A stretch of DNA of 62,959 bases from Tranzscheliella williamsii (GCA_023212725.1 JALBYF010000087.1:1-62959); one strand, 5' to 3'; shown: positions 1 through 10,688, numbered from the stretch's first letter. Numbers and translations: made by a program. Notes: a model not told the origin generated them from the sequence alone.

Positions 1-1690
1 AAGAGACAAGAGAGGGAAATGAAGGTGGGAGTGTTGAGCTGGCTCAGACGCGCACGCAGCGAGGCCACGTGATGCAGTAAAGTAAGATGTTGTGCGTTTG
101 AGTTGATTGACTGATGCCAGCCTGTAGGAAATAACAGCGCCCCCGAGTAAAATACATGTGCATTTCGGATATCGGCCACTACAAAAAAGCCAGGAACCAA
201 AAGCAGGCCGAGCTAAGTGAGATGGATCAATCACATGCCTGACTAGCTAGTCTGGGCTCCTCCGCACGGTCCGATATCAGGCTAACTCGAGGCGGTGCGG
301 GGAACAGCCGATTGGGCCAGCGGCAATGTGTTCCGCATACGTGGGTCGGCTTGATTCCGCTAAGCAGAGCGTGTAGTGTTGTTAGCCATTAAGCCAAAGT
401 AACGAGTGTAGTTAAGCCATCAAGCCCAAGTGACGATCGATGTGATCTTGTGATTGCCATGCAACCAGCTTGCTGAGGTCAAGAGCGCCGATGTAAACGA
501 TACATCCGAGTCTACGCTCTTCAGAAATCATTCCGTCGGCCTGGCCGTCTGCTCTCACTTGATTTGCGGTGCGCAGTAGTGTTATTTGCCTAATCGCGGG
601 TGCGCACCCAACGCTGATCAACAAGCAGAGGGAACAAAATCGGCCTGATTTGCTGCTGCCCCGCTGGCACTGCTCGCCGAAAGCGGCTCCAGCGCTCGTC
701 GATCTACGCTAAGAGTCACCGTAGCTTGCAACACCGGTCTCAGTTAATGCAGGTCCGTAGCTAGAGGTGGCTCCAGCGCGGCATGGCTCGAGGATAGTAG
801 TGGTGTGTTGCGGGCTAGGCTCATGCTAACATTCACTCACTGACCAAAGGCATCAGACACACCGGATCCTCTTTTGCGTTTCAGAAGACCGCTCGGTGGG
901 CCGTTTGTGGTTGGTAGTGGGCAGCTTCGTGAACCGCTTTGTGCTCAACACGGGCGAGTTCGCATAACCCAGGACGATCGCATTGACTCGCTCCTTCGCG
1001 CCTCATCAGAGTCACAGTGTGAGTGTGAGTGTGAGTGTGAGTGTGAGTGTGAGTGTGAGTGTGAGTGTGAGTGTGAGTGTGAGTGTGAGTGTGAGTGTGA
1101 GTGTGAGTGTGAGTGTGAGTGTGAGTGTGAGTGTGAGTGTGAGTGTGAGTGTGAGTGTGAGTGTGAGTGTGAGTGTGAGTACTGTTTAGGTAAGGGTTTT
1201 TTGTGGTAGGCAAAATGACGACGGCTTCGAAGAGCATTAAAATCGTTTCTCTTTCCGTCACTATATTTGGCAGCCATGGCTGTATCTGTGATCACAGTCA
1301 CGCCCATGGCAAGCGTAGTTATTGAGGCAGCCCCAAGTTACTCAGCGTGGACTGCGCCCGTCAAAGTTGTAAGGCCGGTTTGATGGTCTCGTCCAGATGC
1401 GGCCCCTCACATCTGCTTCAAATATTGGCACGCCCCCAGGTGATCACACAGGCGTGCTGACCGCCTTTTGTACACAAGCTCAAGCCAGGCTTTATAGCCC
1501 CGATCTTCACTGAACCCATGTCTATATATGCGTGTCGAGCGGTCTGTATCTACTGTGCAGTACAAGGGGCAGCAGGCGTCCTCGAATAGTTCGAACCCGT
1601 GAAGCAGCGAGGCAAGCAGACAGACACCGCCGCGGGCCTCTCAACAGTGCTTCCATCCGTGGGAGGTCCATTGCAGCGCGTCCCGACGGG
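1..1690. other. Left flank without a recognisable gene
   Basis: I see no convincing coding sequence here. The short open frames are either low in complexity or produced by the hexamer microsatellite at 1016-1180. The stretch lies beyond the 3' end of the SYG1-like gene, which reads leftward and stops at 1691. Its left part could hold the regulatory region of a gene outside the window. Confidence 0.6.
1016..1180. repeat. (GAGTGT)n hexanucleotide microsatellite, about 27 copies
   Basis: An essentially perfect GAGTGT hexamer repeat runs for about 165 bases without interruption. Because six is a multiple of three, it creates artificial long open frames on both strands (Cys-Glu, Ser-Val, His-Thr and His-Ser dipeptide runs). 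These are not genes. The lack of any mismatch over 27 units indicates recent expansion. Confidence 0.97.
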
Positions 1691-4600
1691 TCAGGCGGAT
1701 TTGGACGGGAAGCCTTCGTCCTTGGCAGGCTGGCTCGCTGTGTTCTCTTCGCCGGCAGCCGTGCTAGCCGTCGAGATGTCCGGGTCGCTGTCTCCCTCAA
1801 GCTCGGCCTGACGAGGCGCGTAGTCGCGGCCCGAGTCGCCCTTGGTGGCACCCCGCTGATCGAGCCTTTCGCCGTACTCTGACCCCGTGGCGTCCGGTAT
1901 CAATTTGTCCCGGAGCGATGCTAAGACTGACTTGCGTTCGTGAGGCCCAGCTGCGGGTGCCGAGCTGGGATCAAGGCCGCCTCTCGAGCTTCGCGTAGAT
2001 GTACTGGACTGCACGTCTAGCGTCTCCATGCCATCGTGGAGTCCATCCCCTTTGCTAGACGACAAGGTTGCGGTCGCTTTCTTGCGACCCAGCTTCGGCA
2101 ACTTGACGCTGGCAAAGATACCGCTCTTGTGAAGACCCTCGCCGTCGGACGAATTGCCCTCGTCCCTCTCCCGCTTTTCGCGCAGGTACGGCAACGGGAG
2201 ATCACGGACAACCTTGAACGAATCCGTGTTTCCGATCTGTTCGTTCTCCACTCGCAGATTATTCCAGCAGACTCGGCGGATCATTTCGATGAGTGCCACC
2301 AGGAAGGACCGCAGAGTCACCGTGGCGCTTCCTGGAATCAGATAGATGAACCAGCCAAACCTGCCAACGATGTCGAGCACAATAAACAGGTAGTAGAATG
2401 CCGCTGGGAACGATAGCTCGTCGCGCAGCAAGAAATATCGCGCTCGTGGACGTAGTAAAGACCAGTCCATGGTAAGATCCCAGGCAATGTGCCAGATCGA
2501 GTAGATGCTGGCGAACAGGATCCAAAGCGCCATGTCCCTGCCGCCTCGAGACCCTTCTGCTCGGTAGTGGATGTACATAAAGTTGTACAGAATCGCGCTG
2601 GAATACTTGCCAGCATTGACCAGATGCAGCTGAGTCTGATAGTCGCTGTCCCTCCATCGGCGAAAACATTGGCCCAAGCGAAGGGCGGCGGGCACCGAAA
2701 GCAAGACGGCGGTCCAGTAGGTGTTGTTGGGAGAGCACTGATCCGGAACGGCCCAGTCATGCTGCCATTCGCATCCGAAATACCAAAGGTTTGAGATGGA
2801 CCAGGCAATCGAGTTGAGCTCGTCGCCGAGGAAAAAGTCGCGGAATTCGACCCGCTTGTACCCGGCGGTGAAGACGCGCAGGATACTGATGACGAACCAG
2901 TGTCGACTAGCCGGTAGTAGAACGGGAAACGGATTGAGAAGGATGACGAAGACGGCCACTAGCCACGCCGTTGGCCAAACGGTGGGCGCGATAGCCGACG
3001 GAAAGGGATTCACGAACGAGACCCAGAAGCAGACGGAAAGCAAAAGCATGAAGATGGCGGGGATCTCGAAAAACTGTCGACGATCCATCGTGTGCCGGAC
3101 ATCCCATTCAAAGATGAAGACGGTGTTGATGCGAACCCGATGCCACCATGCCAGGTTGAGCCCGAACAACAGTGCGAACAGGGTCGGTATGAATTCGGCA
3201 CCGTACACGCGCAGCAGGGCTCGCCACTGCGGAATGTCACGCTGCGTATGCGCATGCATTGCCTCGATCAGGCCGGCTACAGTGGCGCAAAGAGAGATGC
3301 CCAGGTAGAGGCCGCTGCGGAAGACGCTGAAGTGGTGCGACGAGTGTTCTTCGCGTATGCGCAAGCGGTTGAGGGCTTGCTTGCGGTTGCCGTGCTCGAA
3401 GTAGGCAATGTAGATCTCTTCCGTCGCCTTGAGCAGCCTCTCGACGCGGTCGGAAGTGACCAGCAGGCTGGGCGCCACCTTGGCTTCAAAGTACACATCG
3501 GTGCATGGTACGCCGACCGTCTTGGAGAATTTCTTGAGTACCTTGGCGAATCCGGTCCGGTTAAGTATCTTGTAGTTCTTGAGCGTCTCGAGGAACTTGT
3601 AATACTCCAGCACAGCCGCTTTGAGCTTCTTGCGAGCGGCTGCATACGCTTCCGGGTCGTGGCTCATGGCTGCGGCCCTGTTTGCTGCTCGGATGGCCGT
3701 GTCGGCGTCCTCGTCCCATCCCTTGAGGGTGGACTGCATCTGGGCAAGCGCCTCGGCGCGACGTCGTGCGCCCACATCCTCCGCTTCGTCCTCGCGCGAC
3801 TTGCCCACGCCCGTCTCGGAGCGCGATACGGTCTGCGTCTGTTCGTGTGACTTGCGTCTCTTGGCGCCGATCAGCGTAGGGAGGGACTTGAGAGTATGCG
3901 TACCGCCCTCGTCCAGTATCAGATTCTTCGATCCAGGCAGCACCGAGACAAGCTGGCTGAATCGGTTGCGGGTGGATCCCACAAAGGTCTTGTTCGAATC
4001 CTTGATTCCGTACTTGGCTCGGTAATCCTTGCGATGCTCTGCGAGCTCCTTAAGCTGGCGCGCCAGCTGGGTGTACTTGTGCGTAGCATCCAGCTCACGA
4101 GCCTCGTAGAAAGCGGTGATGCGCTGCAGTTCGTTGTCGCAAGCAGAGAAGAATTTGGCCTCTTCGTCGTCGAAATGATCCTTGATCAGTGCCTCAAGCG
4201 TCGTCGAAAACTCAGGTTTCCGGGCACGGTTAGATTTGAAAGAGTTGGCTTTGTTCACGAGGTGATTCCTCCTGCCGCCACCGTTGCTATGGGAACGTGG
4301 GGAGGCGCTCGAATTGGGAAGGGTCGGACGCGCCTGTGGATCCTCATTGTCATGGCGGACAGTCGCGGACGGCTGCGATGGTACTGACTGGCTTGGCTGA
4401 GGTGACGATGGCGGGCTAACAGCACCACGCCCGACAGTGCCGGAAGCCGACTCGGGCACTTGAGCTTCGATGTCCTCCTGCTGCGGCTGTTCGGACGCCG
4501 AGACCATGCCTGTATAGCTCGGATGGTCGCTGTGTAGACTCAGGCCGGTACCACTGAGGCTCACGGGCGGTAAGCGCAACTGATCCGCGCAAGACCGGGT

Positions 4601-4921
4601 GCCTCCGTAGTCAGTCTGCAGTATGTACCCCTGGCTCGTAGCAAGGCTGGCCTCAGCGTCGTCGTCATCTTGATGATGGTTGTTGCTTTGGCTGGCGCGT
4701 TGAGTACCGGTATGCCTCCTCCGCACACTCGGACGTTGCTCTCTGACGACGGCCGTTGAGCCGGAGAAGGACGGTGCAAGTCCCAGTTCTGCCTCTTGTT
4801 GAAGGCGGGCCGCGCGGTGTTCAGCAACACGCTTGATGAGCTTCTTCAGACCAGGATACTGGATATACACCTTCCTCCATTCTGGCACAACATTCTCGTC
4901 CAAGTAGCGTGCGAACTTCAT
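1691..4921 (-). CDS. SYG1: SYG1/XPR1-family SPX-EXS membrane protein (phosphate export/signalling)
   Basis: The protein has about 1076 residues. It starts with the hallmark of SPX proteins (MKFARYLDENVVPEWR), so I placed the start at the ATG complementary to 4919-4921; the open frame extends 35 codons further upstream but has no homology there. The split SPX domain covers roughly residues 1-450, with a long low-complexity Ser/Pro/Gln-rich insert. Several hydrophobic segments follow (about residues 530-900). The EXS domain contains RDMALWILFASIYSIWH and the C-terminal MIRRVCWNNLRVENEQ block. The last 150 residues are a charged, Ser-rich tail. In this family SPX senses inositol pyrophosphates and EXS forms the phosphate exporter (human XPR1); yeast Syg1 is linked to pheromone G-protein signalling. 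The gene is divergent from EXO84. Family assignment is firm; substrate is inferred. Confidence 0.92.
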   Translation of the reverse strand: MKFARYLDENVVPEWRKVYIQYPGLKKLIKRVAEHRAARLQQEAELGLAPSFSGSTAVVREQRPSVRRRHTGTQRASQSNNHHQDDDDAEASLATSQGYILQTDYGGTRSCADQLRLPPVSLSGTGLSLHSDHPSYTGMVSASEQPQQEDIEAQVPESASGTVGRGAVSPPSSPQPSQSVPSQPSATVRHDNEDPQARPTLPNSSASPRSHSNGGGRRNHLVNKANSFKSNRARKPEFSTTLEALIKDHFDDEEAKFFSACDNELQRITAFYEARELDATHKYTQLARQLKELAEHRKDYRAKYGIKDSNKTFVGSTRNRFSQLVSVLPGSKNLILDEGGTHTLKSLPTLIGAKRRKSHEQTQTVSRSETGVGKSREDEAEDVGARRRAEALAQMQSTLKGWDEDADTAIRAANRAAAMSHDPEAYAAARKKLKAAVLEYYKFLETLKNYKILNRTGFAKVLKKFSKTVGVPCTDVYFEAKVAPSLLVTSDRVERLLKATEEIYIAYFEHGNRKQALNRLRIREEHSSHHFSVFRSGLYLGISLCATVAGLIEAMHAHTQRDIPQWRALLRVYGAEFIPTLFALLFGLNLAWWHRVRINTVFIFEWDVRHTMDRRQFFEIPAIFMLLLSVCFWVSFVNPFPSAIAPTVWPTAWLVAVFVILLNPFPVLLPASRHWFVISILRVFTAGYKRVEFRDFFLGDELNSIAWSISNLWYFGCEWQHDWAVPDQCSPNNTYWTAVLLSVPAALRLGQCFRRWRDSDYQTQLHLVNAGKYSSAILYNFMYIHYRAEGSRGGRDMALWILFASIYSIWHIAWDLTMDWSLLRPRARYFLLRDELSFPAAFYYLFIVLDIVGRFGWFIYLIPGSATVTLRSFLVALIEMIRRVCWNNLRVENEQIGNTDSFKVVRDLPLPYLREKRERDEGNSSDGEGLHKSGIFASVKLPKLGRKKATATLSSSKGDGLHDGMETLDVQSSTSTRSSRGGLDPSSAPAAGPHERKSVLASLRDKLIPDATGSEYGERLDQRGATKGDSGRDYAPRQAELEGDSDPDISTASTAAGEENTASQPAKDEGFPSKSA

Positions 4922-5598
4922 CTCTTGAAAAAGAGATGACGCAGGAGAAGGAATGGAGCTAGCGGGAACCAGCCAATGCCTTGTACGCCTCACCGCCTTT
5001 TGCCAGCAAACAGCGGACTGGGACACTAAGAGAGCTGCTTCAGATCGGCGAGAACGGCGGCAAACGGTCTGGTCCGGTGGCCTCCGCTCTCAGCATATCG
5101 CAAAGGAAGGCAGCGGGGAGAAAGATGATAGCAGGCTAGCAGCGACCTGCTATCTTGCAGCTGCAGAAGAGGAGCAAGGTAGGGGACTACGAGGAGGCTG
5201 AGTGAGTAGCACAGACAGATCTGTCACACATCGGATCTACGAGCCAATCATGAATATCGCGGGATAAACGCATGAAAATAGCTGATGATTCACAGGAAAA
5301 AAGAGAGAGAAAATGCGACTGAATAATCACAATCACAATGAATCGCTAGATAGCTTAGATGGGTGTGCACGCCAAATCAGAATCCACGCAGGAATATGGT
5401 GTGCTGAGTGTTAGATCTTTGGCACGGTCCATCTGACAGCTAACTCACATCCGGCATCTTTGCTGGCCCATGCGGTATTGTCGTATCTTGTCCACAAGCT
5501 TCATCACTTCCTGCTCGCCTCCTTGGCGTGTGTCTCGGCGCCGTCCCCGTGGCGATACCTGTCGCTGTTGCAGCGCTGGTTGATGACCCTTCGCAGCC
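4922..5598. promoter_or_regulatory. Divergent promoter region SYG1-like / EXO84
   Basis: This 677-base stretch lies between two genes that read away from each other. It contains a short ATCACA run (AATCACAATCACAATG near 5326-5341), a motif that recurs in other intergenic stretches of this window. I see no clear TATA box, and the short open frames are not credible genes. Confidence 0.5.
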
Positions 5599-7845
5599 AT
5601 GTCGAGGTCTCTACGAACGCGTCCTATGACGCTCTATGCTCAGGATCACGCGCCAGCCGCCCCTCCCGCAGTAGGGTCTACATCCTACGGAGGAGAAGCG
5701 CAACATGCCTCTTCCAGCAATGCTAGAGACGAGGCCAGCTTAGCCGCGGGTACTAGCGGCTCCAAAGTGCTGAAAAAGTCCAAGAAGAAGGCCTCCGAGG
5801 TCGGCAGTAATCTCAAGAAGCGTTTATCCATGCGGTATACTGAGCCCACCGAGCTGGGCCCCGGTGGTTTCAGCGCAGTGCCTTCCGTCCCCGCTTTGCC
5901 TACCATGCCACAGATTAAGGTCGGAGACAGGGTTCACCAGGATTACGATGACCGTCACCAGCCCGCCTTTGGCGAAAATGCAACCCAAACGCACCAGGCT
6001 GACGAGGCCGACTACTTTCCACCGCGCAAATCTTCCGATGCCACGAGGACCAAGACGGAAGACTTTCAGAGCGATCCTGCCATCGACCTGCAGCTTCTCA
6101 GCCAGGCTGACTTCGATCCTCAGGCGTATCTCCGCGCCAAATTGTCGCAGCACTCCGAGTCCAGCCTCCGGACCTTCAAGGCGTCCTTGGCCGCTGCCAA
6201 GGAAGCGGCCAACGACGATCTGAAAGGTCAGGTATTCAAAAACTACTCCGAGTTCATCACTATCAGCAAAGAGATCGCCACGTTGGAAAACGACATGCTG
6301 GAGCTAAAGGAGCTCTTATCCGATTGGAAGCAGTTGCCTCAGGCGCTCGAGCTAGACGACTCTACCGGGGTCGCCTCTTTCTCCGATTCTTTCGCCCGCG
6401 CCAAAGGTGGCAAAGCGAATCGCAACAGCACCATCGATCTACAGCAGATTTATCGCGCCCAGATCACCTCGTTGTGGGAAGGCATCGAAGGCTCGCAAAA
6501 GTTCTTGCCCTACGTTCCCGGACGGCATTTAATTGCGGAAGCCAGCAGCTTTACGGAGCTCAACGCTGCCACTTACAAGCCACAGCAAGGGGTGGCCCTT
6601 TTCCTGCTCGACGATCTGCTCTTGATAGCCACGCGCAAGAAGCGCCAGATGAGCAGCAAGGTGCGTTTGGTCGCCGAGAGATGCTTCAGCCTAGCCGAGG
6701 TCGTCGTCATCGACCTCAAGGACGGCGGCGACCTCACCAATGCGATCAAGATCAAGAGAGCCAAGGAGAGCTACGTTTACCGCACAGATCGATCTGAGGA
6801 CAAACGGGCCCTGCTCAACGCCTTTCGTCGTGTGGCCGAGGAGCTCGCCAAGAAACGGCGCAACGAGAGTCATGCTGAGGCCGAAGTGCGCAAGCGAGAA
6901 TCAACGCTTCTGGCTTCGCCGCCAACAGCGCAGTTCGATGGGTTGGGGGGCAGCCGGTCCGGCCATGCAAGTGTCTACGGCAGCCTGCTGACGCCGATTG
7001 GCGAAGCGGGGATGCAGGACGATGCGGGCGGGGGTGTGATGGCGGCTGCCGCTGCCACGGCTGCGTCCGAGCGGAAGGATCCGGGCCGGTGGAATCACGA
7101 CTTTGCCGACGAGCTCGCCGTCTGCATTGCACTGCGCGAGTGGGAGGAGGCGGTCAACCTGATCGACAAGGGCAAGGGCGTCCTCTCCACCTACACCACC
7201 ACCGCCGATTTCGCGTACATTGACCTGGCAGCAAAACTGGCTGCGCGGAGCCAGGAGCTTGTTGCTGCGATCTCGGCCGACTTTGTGCGCCAGCACCTCA
7301 AGAAATCCGCGGTGGTGCGTAACGCGGGCATTCTGCTGCGGCTTGATCAGGGCGAAAAGGCTCGCGAGCTGTTTCTCACCGCACGCACCGAGCTGCTCAA
7401 GAAGCGCACGCGACAGATCAAGTTCGAGGGCGACGTGAGTCTGTACATTTCGGAGCTGGCGCTGGTCCACTTCACCCTGGTCCGGAACACGTCCGAGTGG
7501 TACATGAGCGCCTTCAAGGACAACCGCATGGCCTCCGGCTTTGTCCAGTGGGCGGCCGCCCAGATCGAGGCGTACGGCGAGATGTTCCGCCGCCAGGTCT
7601 ACGGCGTCGACCAGGACCCCAAGGTCGTCGCCGAGGCGCTCGAGATCAGCACCACCTCGGCCGAGCAGCTCAAGCAGGTCGGCCTCGACTTTTCCTTCCT
7701 CATCCACGACCTCCTCCGCCCCGGCGGCCTCGCCAAGCCCATCCCCGCCCTGACGCTCACCACGCCGGACGAGCCACACCACGCCGCGCCGATCCACGCT
7801 TCGGCACAGGAAATCCGCCGCCAGAGCATGCTCCAGCTCGCATAG
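5599..7845 (+). CDS. EXO84: Exocyst complex subunit Exo84
   Basis: This 748-residue protein has the Exo84 layout. A Lys-rich, disordered N-terminus is followed by the Vps51/Exo84 coiled-coil region (about residues 155-250, beginning DPAIDLQLLSQADFDP and including FKNYSEFITISKEIATLENDM). A PH-like domain follows at about 290-420 (FLPYVPGRHLI, LFLLDDLLLIATRKKRQ). The C-terminal helical exocyst rod is at about 490-720 (RWNHDFADELAVCIALREWEEAVNLI). Exo84 is part of the octameric exocyst that tethers secretory vesicles at sites of polarised growth, which in smuts means hyphal tips and septa. The ATG at 5599 is in a good context (GCCATGT). No intron is needed. Its 3' end faces the uS15m gene 114 bases away. 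Confidence 0.93.
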   Translation: MSRSLRTRPMTLYAQDHAPAAPPAVGSTSYGGEAQHASSSNARDEASLAAGTSGSKVLKKSKKKASEVGSNLKKRLSMRYTEPTELGPGGFSAVPSVPALPTMPQIKVGDRVHQDYDDRHQPAFGENATQTHQADEADYFPPRKSSDATRTKTEDFQSDPAIDLQLLSQADFDPQAYLRAKLSQHSESSLRTFKASLAAAKEAANDDLKGQVFKNYSEFITISKEIATLENDMLELKELLSDWKQLPQALELDDSTGVASFSDSFARAKGGKANRNSTIDLQQIYRAQITSLWEGIEGSQKFLPYVPGRHLIAEASSFTELNAATYKPQQGVALFLLDDLLLIATRKKRQMSSKVRLVAERCFSLAEVVVIDLKDGGDLTNAIKIKRAKESYVYRTDRSEDKRALLNAFRRVAEELAKKRRNESHAEAEVRKRESTLLASPPTAQFDGLGGSRSGHASVYGSLLTPIGEAGMQDDAGGGVMAAAAATAASERKDPGRWNHDFADELAVCIALREWEEAVNLIDKGKGVLSTYTTTADFAYIDLAAKLAARSQELVAAISADFVRQHLKKSAVVRNAGILLRLDQGEKARELFLTARTELLKKRTRQIKFEGDVSLYISELALVHFTLVRNTSEWYMSAFKDNRMASGFVQWAAAQIEAYGEMFRRQVYGVDQDPKVVAEALEISTTSAEQLKQVGLDFSFLIHDLLRPGGLAKPIPALTLTTPDEPHHAAPIHASAQEIRRQSMLQLA

Positions 7846-7959
7846 CCGCTCCTAGCCTCTCGCAGCAATACGACTACGGCGTGGCACGCGCCTGCCGATT
7901 CACATGGCATCGAGTGTGCATAGGGCATTACAGATACTGGTACAGCGGGAGGGGTGCGC

Positions 7960-9000
7960 TCAGGAGCGCGCGATTTTGGGCTTGCCGGGGAGGACGATCT
8001 CGCCCTCGACGGCGCGGGCCTCGACGCCGATGCGGGGCAGGATGGAGTGGTACCGGGCGGGGCTCTTGCGCTTGAGGTACTTGAGCAGCTTGGCGCGCTG
8101 GTGGGTTAGGAGGGACATGGAGCGGCGGTTGGAGTTGTCGTGGCGGTTGGTCTGGAGGTGTTCGTGCAGGTTGCGGATGCGGTACGTCAGAACGGCGGCC
8201 TGCACCTCGGGGCTGCCCGTGTCGGCGTGGCTGCCAAAGTGCGCGATGATGCGGCGGATGTTTTCCACCTGGATGCCCTTCCCGCTCGCATTGCGCAGGT
8301 CGAGGATGCGCGCGAGCGCCTCCTTGTTGCCCTCCTCCTCGTTCTGTACCTTCTGATACTCTTCTTCGAACGCGTTGATGTCCGTGCGGTTCGGCGTGCC
8401 CCGGATGAGGACACCTAGATTCCACGAGTCGAGCACGCGGTCCTTGACCATAACCTGTGGAAGATCCTGGAAGAGCAGCTGGCGGTCGCTGGCATCCAAG
8501 CCGAAGTTGAGCCGCTCGGGTCCGCCTAGAGACGCAGCGTCCTTTGCGGCGCTAGCATCGAAATCATTGGCGGCAGCGGCGGCGTGCTGTGCTGCGTCGA
8601 TGGACACCAAATTGCCCCGTCGGTCTTCCTTGACGCCCCAGACATTCTCCTTCTGAAGTACAATCCGGGCTAGCTCGCTCTGCTGCCAAACCGCCTGCCC
8701 GTCCTCGGAGGATTGATGGCCGAGAACCGGATCGGGCTTAGAGAACTCCAGCATGCGAACCTTGAGTGTCCTCTGGTCGAGGTTATTCTTGCGCTTCAAG
8801 CGGGCTGTTCGCTTCTTGCGCGATTCTGAGAGTGCCGAGCTGGTGGAGAACTGCGAGTGCTGCTGGTGGGTTGACGAGACGCCGCCGCGACGGAATGTGC
8901 CAGACGAGGCGGGGAGCGCCGCCGCCACGGAAGACATGCTGAACGAGCTCGTGCGCAGCCCAGAGAGGCATCTCGAGCACGACGACGACATCGCTGCCAT
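7960..9000 (-). CDS. Mitochondrial small-subunit ribosomal protein uS15m (S15/Mrps28 family)
   Basis: The protein has about 346 residues. I chose the ATG complementary to 8998-9000 because it gives an N-terminus rich in Ser, Arg and Ala (MAAMSSSCSRCLSGLRTSSF), typical of a mitochondrial presequence. The upstream part of the frame looks like leader sequence. The C-terminal 90 residues are a clear S15 domain: VENIRRIIAHFGSHADTGSPE, then the RNLHEHLQTNRHDNSNRRS region and LLTHQRAKLLKYLKRK, the part that contacts small-subunit rRNA. The long middle section (about residues 60-220) is a fungal mitochondrial extension. The gene is convergent with EXO84. Confidence 0.92.
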   Translation of the reverse strand: MAAMSSSCSRCLSGLRTSSFSMSSVAAALPASSGTFRRGGVSSTHQQHSQFSTSSALSESRKKRTARLKRKNNLDQRTLKVRMLEFSKPDPVLGHQSSEDGQAVWQQSELARIVLQKENVWGVKEDRRGNLVSIDAAQHAAAAANDFDASAAKDAASLGGPERLNFGLDASDRQLLFQDLPQVMVKDRVLDSWNLGVLIRGTPNRTDINAFEEEYQKVQNEEEGNKEALARILDLRNASGKGIQVENIRRIIAHFGSHADTGSPEVQAAVLTYRIRNLHEHLQTNRHDNSNRRSMSLLTHQRAKLLKYLKRKSPARYHSILPRIGVEARAVEGEIVLPGKPKIARS

Positions 9001-9940
9001 CTTGTTTGGGACCGTCACGTTGCGATCGAGAGACAGCGGGCGATGCAACTGGATCAGAAGGATGTCGAAGCAAGCAGCAGCTCCCACACTTCTTCTCGCC
9101 TGCTAGCCAATCGTCGGACGACCACTTTTCTCGCCCCCGCTACTCCCAACCCGCACGATAGAAATTCACCTTCCTCGCACCGCAGAAAAGAGCCCCACCG
9201 CAACGCGACATTTTCCTTTTTCCGTGGCTGAACCTGCCAGAGAAAATTTGCTGGGATCGCCGTCTGGCCGAGGCCGCGGCGAAGTATAAGTATGGCCGCC
9301 AGGGCCAGGTCTTCTGTTTCTTCCCTCGATCAAAAACAAGTGTAAGTACCCTTCCCCAAGCGCAAGCGCCTTTGCCCAAGCGCGCGCCTCCGCGCCAGAG
9401 TCGCCAGGGGGACAGTCTTGACTGACACGCTTGCCGTCTCTTGCAATCCCACCACGCTCAGCTGCCAGCCACACCCACTCGCGACGACCCCGTAACACGG
9501 GTGCCTGGCGAGGTCATTCAGGGTGCCAAGGACCGGCGTCGCCACGGCGGCGTCGGCCCGGGCGGACGAGAACAATGTGATATCTCCCGGCGCAATAGGA
9601 ATCTCTCAGGCCGTCTCCAGGCCTGCGGGAGCCAATCTGCTGGGAGACAACCCTTCAGCTCCTTTCTTTTCTTGTTCCGTTTCCTTCAGCTCTTCTTCTT
9701 TTCGTAGTGTTCCCTTGATGTACTCTTCCCAATTTGTATTGTCGCTCCTTCCATTGTATGATCCCGGCCAACCGTCTATGACGCCACGTATGACTGCCGC
9801 AAACGGCTGACAATACAAGATATTCTTGTTAAGAGCTAACTGGTGTGGTTGAGTAGGCTACAGTAGGAGGAACATGAGTGCTGCGACGGAGAAGAGCGGC
9901 AGTGTGGGTATATCTGCGAAAAGGGATAATCCCGTTTGAA
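9001..9940. other. Intergenic stretch uS15m / RBM18-like, no firm gene
   Basis: This 940-base stretch contains a TATA-like GAAGTATAAG at about 9281-9290, directly before an ATG at 9292. A short open stretch then runs into a good donor (GTAAGT at 9342), with a matching acceptor (CACGCTCAG, ending 9461). Downstream frames close quickly, so I cannot build a credible spliced gene. A transcribed leader, or a small gene I fail to assemble, remains possible. A CT-rich tract lies at 9655-9705. Confidence 0.4.
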
Positions 9941-10688
9941 CTAGCGGCGATGTCTTCCTGTGGATGCCGGTTTGGGCGGTAATGCTGCGATGCCTGACTG
10001 GGCAGAGGTTGTCGACGAGGAGCCCTGCGATGGATCTTGGCGGTCGCTGCGCAGCCTAGCCAGCTTAGCTTCTAGAGCAGCGATCTTGGCATCCGTTCTG
10101 CGCGCCAATGTTGTCAGCTATAGTTCTGCTAGAACAGAGGGAAAGGCGAAGCCGGCGAGGCGGAAAAGGAGAGACTCACCCAGTTGGTCTGTTAGCATTC
10201 TTGAGCAAACTGAGCTTCGTCTGCTTCGGCGGGTCCGACTCTCGGTCCCTCCGTCTCTGCGGGCCAATGCTGCCGTTGTCTGCCTCAGCGCTCCGGGTGG
10301 CGAATGTGACCGATATGCGTCTGCCGCGCAGAGTATGGTTGTGCGCGCACGCCACCGCCTCGAGAGCCTCCTGCTGCGTTGCGTATTCGACAAAGGCGTA
10401 TCCCCGCGGCTGGCCGCGCTGCGGACCGCTCTTGTGAAAGAGGTAATCCAGCTTGCTGATCTTGCCGTATTTGCTGAACGTCTGTATCAGCGTATACTCG
10501 TCCACCGTCGCATGCAGGTTGCCAATGTAGAGCCGTGTATCGTGCTTCACTCCCGCCGTACTAGGCGCCGCGCCCTTGTCTGATGTCGACGGACTTGCCG
10601 ACGCTGACGGTCGCGAGAGATACGCATTCACCGAGCTTGCTGACAACCGTGCATTCGTAGCATCGGTTCCCTCCGACTGCTGCGCCAT
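9941..10688 (-). CDS. RBM18-like single-RRM RNA-binding protein, two exons
   Basis: Exon 1 is 10180-10688 and exon 2 is 9941-10097 (complement). The 82-base intron has donor GTGAGT, a CTGAC branch-like site and acceptor GCGCAG. Splicing gives 221 residues. The single RRM covers about residues 55-140, with RNP2 LYIGNL and RNP1 GQPRGYAFVEY, preceded by KLDYLFHKSG. Human RBM18 has closely similar LDP..DFLFHKSG and GQPRGYCFVNF blocks and a C-terminal AKIKAIEAKL helix. Exon 2 supplies the matching helix here (DAKIAALEAKLARL), which strongly supports both the family and the intron. The start is the ATG complementary to 10686-10688 (MAQQSEG). The function of RBM18 is poorly known. The gene is divergent from DOP1. 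Confidence 0.88.
10098..10179 (-). other. Intron of the RBM18-like gene
   Basis: The donor is GG|GTGAGT, the branch-like site is GCTGACAAC and the acceptor is GCGCAG|A. Removing these 82 bases restores the conserved AKIAALEAKL helix in frame with the RRM. Confidence 0.85.

Noticed and set aside
874..1307. Four overlapping frames with Cys-Glu, His-Thr, His-Ser and Ser-Val repeats
   Set aside because: All are artefacts of reading through the GAGTGT microsatellite, whose 6-base period keeps frames open on both strands.
1570..1600. A GTTCGAACCC box resembling a tRNA B-box
   Set aside because: No matching T-stem, A-box or acceptor stem could be formed around it on either strand.
9292..9710. A possible small spliced gene starting MAARARSSVSSLDQKQ
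   Set aside because: The donor at 9342 and the acceptors near 9461-9468 look good, but the resulting frames stop within about 30 codons and no motif is seen. It is kept only as a remark under the intergenic entry.
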